From Lepidostoma basale (Eukaryota > Arthropoda > Insecta > Trichoptera > Lepidostomatidae), in NCBI GenBank assembly GCA_022606425.2, contig JAHDVF020000510.1:648566-712565 (forward strand): 64,000 nt of DNA, in the 5' to 3' direction. The notes under the pieces were generated by a model, which ran no database searches, was not told where the DNA came from, and saw only the letters and a list, made by a program, of their open reading frames with translations. Position 1 is the stretch's first letter; each line of letters begins with the position of its first letter. The translations under genes and the position numbers were made by a program. Of the stretch, positions 60,690 through 64,000 are shown in pieces.

Positions 60690-61500
60690 AACTTTATGTA
60701 TGGAAGCGAAGCATGGAACTGGCAAAAGAAGTATGAAAGTAGAACAAATGCAGTAGAAATGAGATCTCTTAGCTTAGACGAATGTGTGGATACCCTGTGT
60801 ATGATGGAGTGTCGAATGAAAATATAAGAAGTGAATGCGGTGCGAATGATGGTGTTATGAACAAAATAAAGAAAGGATCATTTATATGTTTTGGACACAT
60901 GGAAAGAATGAATGAAGAAAGAATGGTTAAAAAAGTATATGTTAACGATGTAAATGGAACTAGAAACAGAGGAAGCCCGAGGAAAACGTGGCACGATCAA
61001 ATAAATCAAATATTGAATGTCGGCCATGTGAGGAGTCAGAGAAATCGACGCGCGTGCATGACACGATGTATGAATGTTGAGGAAACAAACAAACAAACAA
61101 ACCATCACGCCATTTCCCCGGAGGGGTAGGCAGAGAGAATGGACCGCCACACTACTCTATCCTGGCAAACTTCTCTAGCATCCTCCACATTTATACAACG
61201 AGTCATACACGCACGTCGATTCCTCCAACTTTTAACATGACCAACCTTTAAAATTTGATTAATTTGGTCATGCCATGTTTTCCTCGATCTGCGTCGACTT
61301 CGTACCCTATTTACATCATCAACGTATACTTTCTTAACCATCCATGCGTTCCATATGACTGAACCAACGCAGCGATCCTTTCCCAACCCTAATGTTGAGG
61401 AAGCGAGAGAAATATGTCAGGAAAGAAAAGCGTGGCAGTCCATTCTTTCTGCCTACCCCTTCGGGGAGACGGCGTGATGGTTAGTTAGTTATTTAGTAAG
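60690..61500 (+). mobile_element. RTE-1 LINE 3' end split by another RTE-1
   Basis: The outer copy reads YGSEAWNWQKKYESRTN, SL.LDECVDT, VMNKIKKGSF, HMERMNEERMVKKVYV and KTWHDQINQILN up to 61084. It resumes at 61391 with a NVEEAREICQERK block and AYPFGETA, and ends GGCGTGATGGTTAGTTAGTT. Confidence 0.8.
61085..61390 (-). mobile_element. RTE-1 insert with (GTTT)n tail and 12 bp target duplication
   Basis: A 306 bp 5'-truncated reverse copy. The host element's AATGTTGAGGAA is present at 61073-61084 and 61391-61402. Size, tail type and truncation point are close to those of the insert at 6911-7204. Confidence 0.85.
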
Positions 61501-62044
61501 ATATGTGTGGATTGTCTCTAACAGATCATTGGTGAACTCAGAGAAACTTTTACTATTTAGATATCTGAGAACATCTCAGAACATTATTGCCTTGTAATTT
61601 AAAACACATTTAATTGGAGTCATTTGAGTCCTTTGGCCGGTAGTAAAGTATTTGATAAGCACCGTCAATCGAGTGTTAAGACGGATAAGGGAAATAAACA
61701 TTTATAACTGTGATAAAAAAGTAAGTTTATTTTGTTCATAAAATGAAAAATCATTATTTATTCTTGCAAATCAACTCCGTCGCCTTCAATGTACTCGCCG
61801 TCCGACACAATGAATTAATGCTAACTTTTTTTACAATCCTCGAAACAGTCAGAAAAGTATTTTTCCGGGATGGCCTTCAATACTTTTCTCAATTCGGCTC
61901 ATATCTCTTTAATCGAGTTTTTTTAGTTTGTTGAACAGGCAGAAGTTGCACGGTGCTAAATCAGGTGAATACGGTGGTTGTGGAACGATATGGGTCGAAT
62001 TTTTGACGAAATGTTCTTAAACAATGCAGTGCGTGACGGTGTAT

Positions 62045-62350
62045 TCTTCTTCCTTAGCCTTTTGTGGCCGTTCACTCCTGGATGTAGGCCTCTTCTTGTA
62101 TTTACCAATCCTTTCTATCCTAAGCGATCCGCATTCAGGCACTTTCCGCAATCTTTTGGATATTGTTGCGCCAACGCAACTGTGGGCGCTCTACTCTTTG
62201 CTGTTCTCGGGCACGAGTACAGCAGTCGCTTTGTCCACTTTTCACCTGGAATACGAGTAACGTGTCCTGCCCAACGCCTCTGAAGGGTTGGCGTCAACTT
62301 GATGACGTTGGAGACTTTTGTCATGGCTCGTTTCTTCCTCATTTCTGACT
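62045..62350 (-). mobile_element. RTE-3 LINE 3' end inside the mariner
   Basis: The tail complement TTCTTCTTCC is at 62044. The reverse frame RKKRAMTKVSNVIKLTPTLQ, RRWAGHVTRIPGEKWTKRLL is followed by a broken LNADRLG end. Confidence 0.7.
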
Positions 62351-62469
62351 ATGTCCCGTGGCGTGTGACGCATTACATTCAGGTAATATTCCTTGTTAAC
62401 AATTTCGGAGATCGGAGAAAACCGTCAACTTTGGCACGGTTTTTTCTGTCATGGGTCACGTTTTTGATA

Positions 62470-62930
62470 TTTATTTATTTATACATAATACACAAATGAG
62501 ACATAACAATCGAAAAACTTTTAGGCGACTCATTTGGACACAAAAAAACAAAGATAAGACAAAGATAAAACAACAACATGAAACCAAAAAATCGTACACA
62601 TCAGAAGGAACCCAAATATGTCGACGTCAGTGAGGCAGTACTCTTTGCAGAATTAGATATATATATTTTTATGAATACTGCCTCACTGACACTGAAAATG
62701 TCCAAATCCGAGACGATTAGATTCAACGTCCAAATTGCTCTTCCTACTGGCATCACCAAAGGCAGGTTGATTCTGCGTGACGGAGCAAAGAATAATTGAT
62801 GTCGGCGCTGTCGCAAGTAATTATCAGGACCAAAAATAGGTATTTGCTCCAGAACATAGGGGTTCTCAATACAGCGCCGAATCAGTTTGAAAAAATTCGT
62901 TAAAGAATCAGTTTGAATATTCGCTCGATC
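62470..62930 (-). mobile_element. Jockey-D LINE 3' end inside the mariner
   Basis: The reverse frame SLTNFFKLIRRCIENPYVLE, PDNYLRQRRHQLFFAPSRRI, NLPLVMPVGRAIWTLNLIVS and SVSEAVF has a tail with TATTTATTTATTTATACATA (complement) at 62469. A short inverted repeat (GTCAGTGAGGCAGTACTC / GAATACTGCCTCACTGAC) lies at 62625-62694. Confidence 0.7.
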
Positions 62931-63060
62931 GGTCGGATGTTTCCTGGTTGTGTGCATAGATCCAAGTTTCATCTCCCGTAATGTGCGTTCGTGACGTCCC
63001 GGTATTCAGAAATCTTGTTTCACAGATAGTAAATGTTTATAGTTTTTGGAATCAATCGCG

Positions 63061-63410
63061 AAAAACATATTACATTGTTGAAAATTCTAATAACTTAGTT
63101 CTTAAGATAAGATAATTTTTTTTTATCATGCCGTGTCTTAGGAAAACCCAATTCGATTGTCCTCCATAAAGGAAAATCAGAGTTATAATTGATTTACGGA
63201 AATCACTATGATTATTTATATACTCTAGGTATCTTTTGTACGTGTTTGCGTTATCGGCGGATTAAGATAACCAAGTCTAAATGTGTTTATTGTCAAGATA
63301 AAAAGTTAATTATTTGAAATAATTATTATAATATCATCTTGCGTAGATGATTTACGTCAGAGTGATAAATTTTCTCTGGTCAATTGATCTCCAGGAGAGG
63401 TGACATAAAT
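63061..63410. other. Unassigned sequence
   Basis: AT-rich, no motif recognised. Probably more of an old mariner, given its flanks. Confidence 0.35.
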
Positions 63411-63420
63411 TGACCTCAAC

Positions 63421-63500
63421 GCAGTCCTGATTTAACCCTTATAGACTTTTTCCTGTGGGGTTATTTCAAATTTAAAGTTTACGCCAATAAACTGACTTCC
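63421..63500 (+). pseudogene. mariner-type transposase C-terminal fragment
   Basis: The frame CGCAGTCCTGATTTAACC gives RSPDLTLIDFFLWGYFKFKV then YANKLTSL, a third-Asp block of the type RSPDLTPLDFFLWG. It is cut off by the RTE-1 tail at 63501. It is a different subfamily from the one at 61755-63060 and lies on the opposite strand. Confidence 0.6.
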
Positions 63501-64000
63501 CTGGCTAACTAACTAACTAACTTACCATCACGCCGTCTCCCCGGAGGGGTAGGCAGAAAGAATGGAACGCCACACTGTTCTGTCCTGACATACGTCTCTC
63601 GCTTCCTCTACATGCGATTTTTCGACTCCTCACGTGACCGACATTCAATATTTGATTGATTTGATCGTGCCACGTTTTCCTCGGCCTTCCTCTATTTCTA
63701 GCTCCGTTCACGCCGTTTACATATACCTTCTTTACCATTCTGTCTTCACTCATTCTTTCCATGTGTCCAAACCATCTTAATGACCCTTTCCTTATTTTTG
63801 TTCATAACACTTTCATTCGCACCACATTCACTTCTTATACTTGCATTTGTCACTCTATCATAAACAGATTTGCCACACATTCGTCTTGGAGATCTCATTT
63901 CTACTGCATTTATTCTACTTTCATCCTTCTTTGGCCAGTTCCATGCTTCACTTCCATACATAAGGGTCGGCACAAGAACACCATTGTGCACTGCCATCTT
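63501..64000 (-). mobile_element. RTE-1 LINE 3' end, cut by window edge
   Basis: The complement of (GTTA)n, then two long open reverse stretches (YGSEAWNWPKKDESRINAVE, RRMCGKSVYDRVTN; HMERMSEDRMVKKVY, GRPRKTWHDQINQIL). Only small indels. Close to 7755-8225 and 16686-17262. Confidence 0.8.

Larger units (their letters stand above)
61755..63060 (-). pseudogene. mariner-family transposase in pieces, interrupted by two LINEs
   Basis: Reverse strand, in order: ITGDETWIYAHNQETSDRSS (first Asp block, 63010-62935), VNKEYYLNVMRH (62400-62360) and PPYSPDLAPCNFCLFNKLK (third Asp position is Asn, 62000-61935), then EKYFSDCFEDC and a CIVSDGEY..GDGVDL C-terminus (61850-61760). A Jockey-D and an RTE-3 copy separate the pieces. 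Numerous stops. Confidence 0.65.

Overview
The window looks like a piece of an insect nuclear genome. It is AT-rich and full of degraded mobile DNA, and it carries two spliced host genes: a small secreted trypsin-inhibitor-like (TIL) protein and a digestive-type zinc carboxypeptidase. APE-RT LINEs, mariner elements, Penelope-like elements and a tRNA-derived SINE together fit an arthropod. I cannot assign an order or species from sequence alone.

Host genes, all on the + strand: (1) a two-exon TIL-domain protein at 43672-45552; (2) a six-exon M14A carboxypeptidase at 50326-58064, whose splice sites and phases all agree over 419 codons but which has an in-frame TAG in exon 5; (3) an orphan coding-like segment at 56270-56438 inside intron 5 of the carboxypeptidase, of unknown identity.

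Family names used below. RTE-1: LINE with a (GTTA)n or (GTTT)n 3' tail, about 25 fragments of roughly 60-700 bp, all 3' ends. RTE-2: LINE with an (AAG)n tail, with one nearly intact 3.0 kb copy at 9308-12304. RTE-3: related LINE whose C-terminus reads WAGHVAR. RTE-4: further related C-termini. Jockey-A to D: CR1/Jockey-superfamily LINE 3' ends; Jockey-A has a TGATT-repeat tail. M1: a MITE starting with the ATCTCAATAGAGACGAAGATG-type end. FB: foldback repeats. PLE: Penelope-like elements.

Layout: 1-8230 holds RTE-1 and RTE-3 pieces, a 625 bp TA-flanked DNA transposon carrying a transposase first exon, and foldbacks. 8395-12740 is an RTE-2 nested in a Jockey-A. 12740-20946 holds M1, PLE, SINE, hAT/pogo-like and RTE pieces. 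20947-22232 is a complete mariner with one frameshift. 22460-42700 is LINE debris, a PLE 3' unit with a GIY-YIG endonuclease and a hammerhead-like ribozyme, SINEs and nested MITEs. 43600-58064 holds the host genes, with TEs in almost every intron. 58150-64000 is an LTR-like segment, more LINEs and a mariner broken up by LINEs.

The window is best read as a record of nested insertions. In several cases the exact target-site duplication, or an empty paralogous site, can be read directly.
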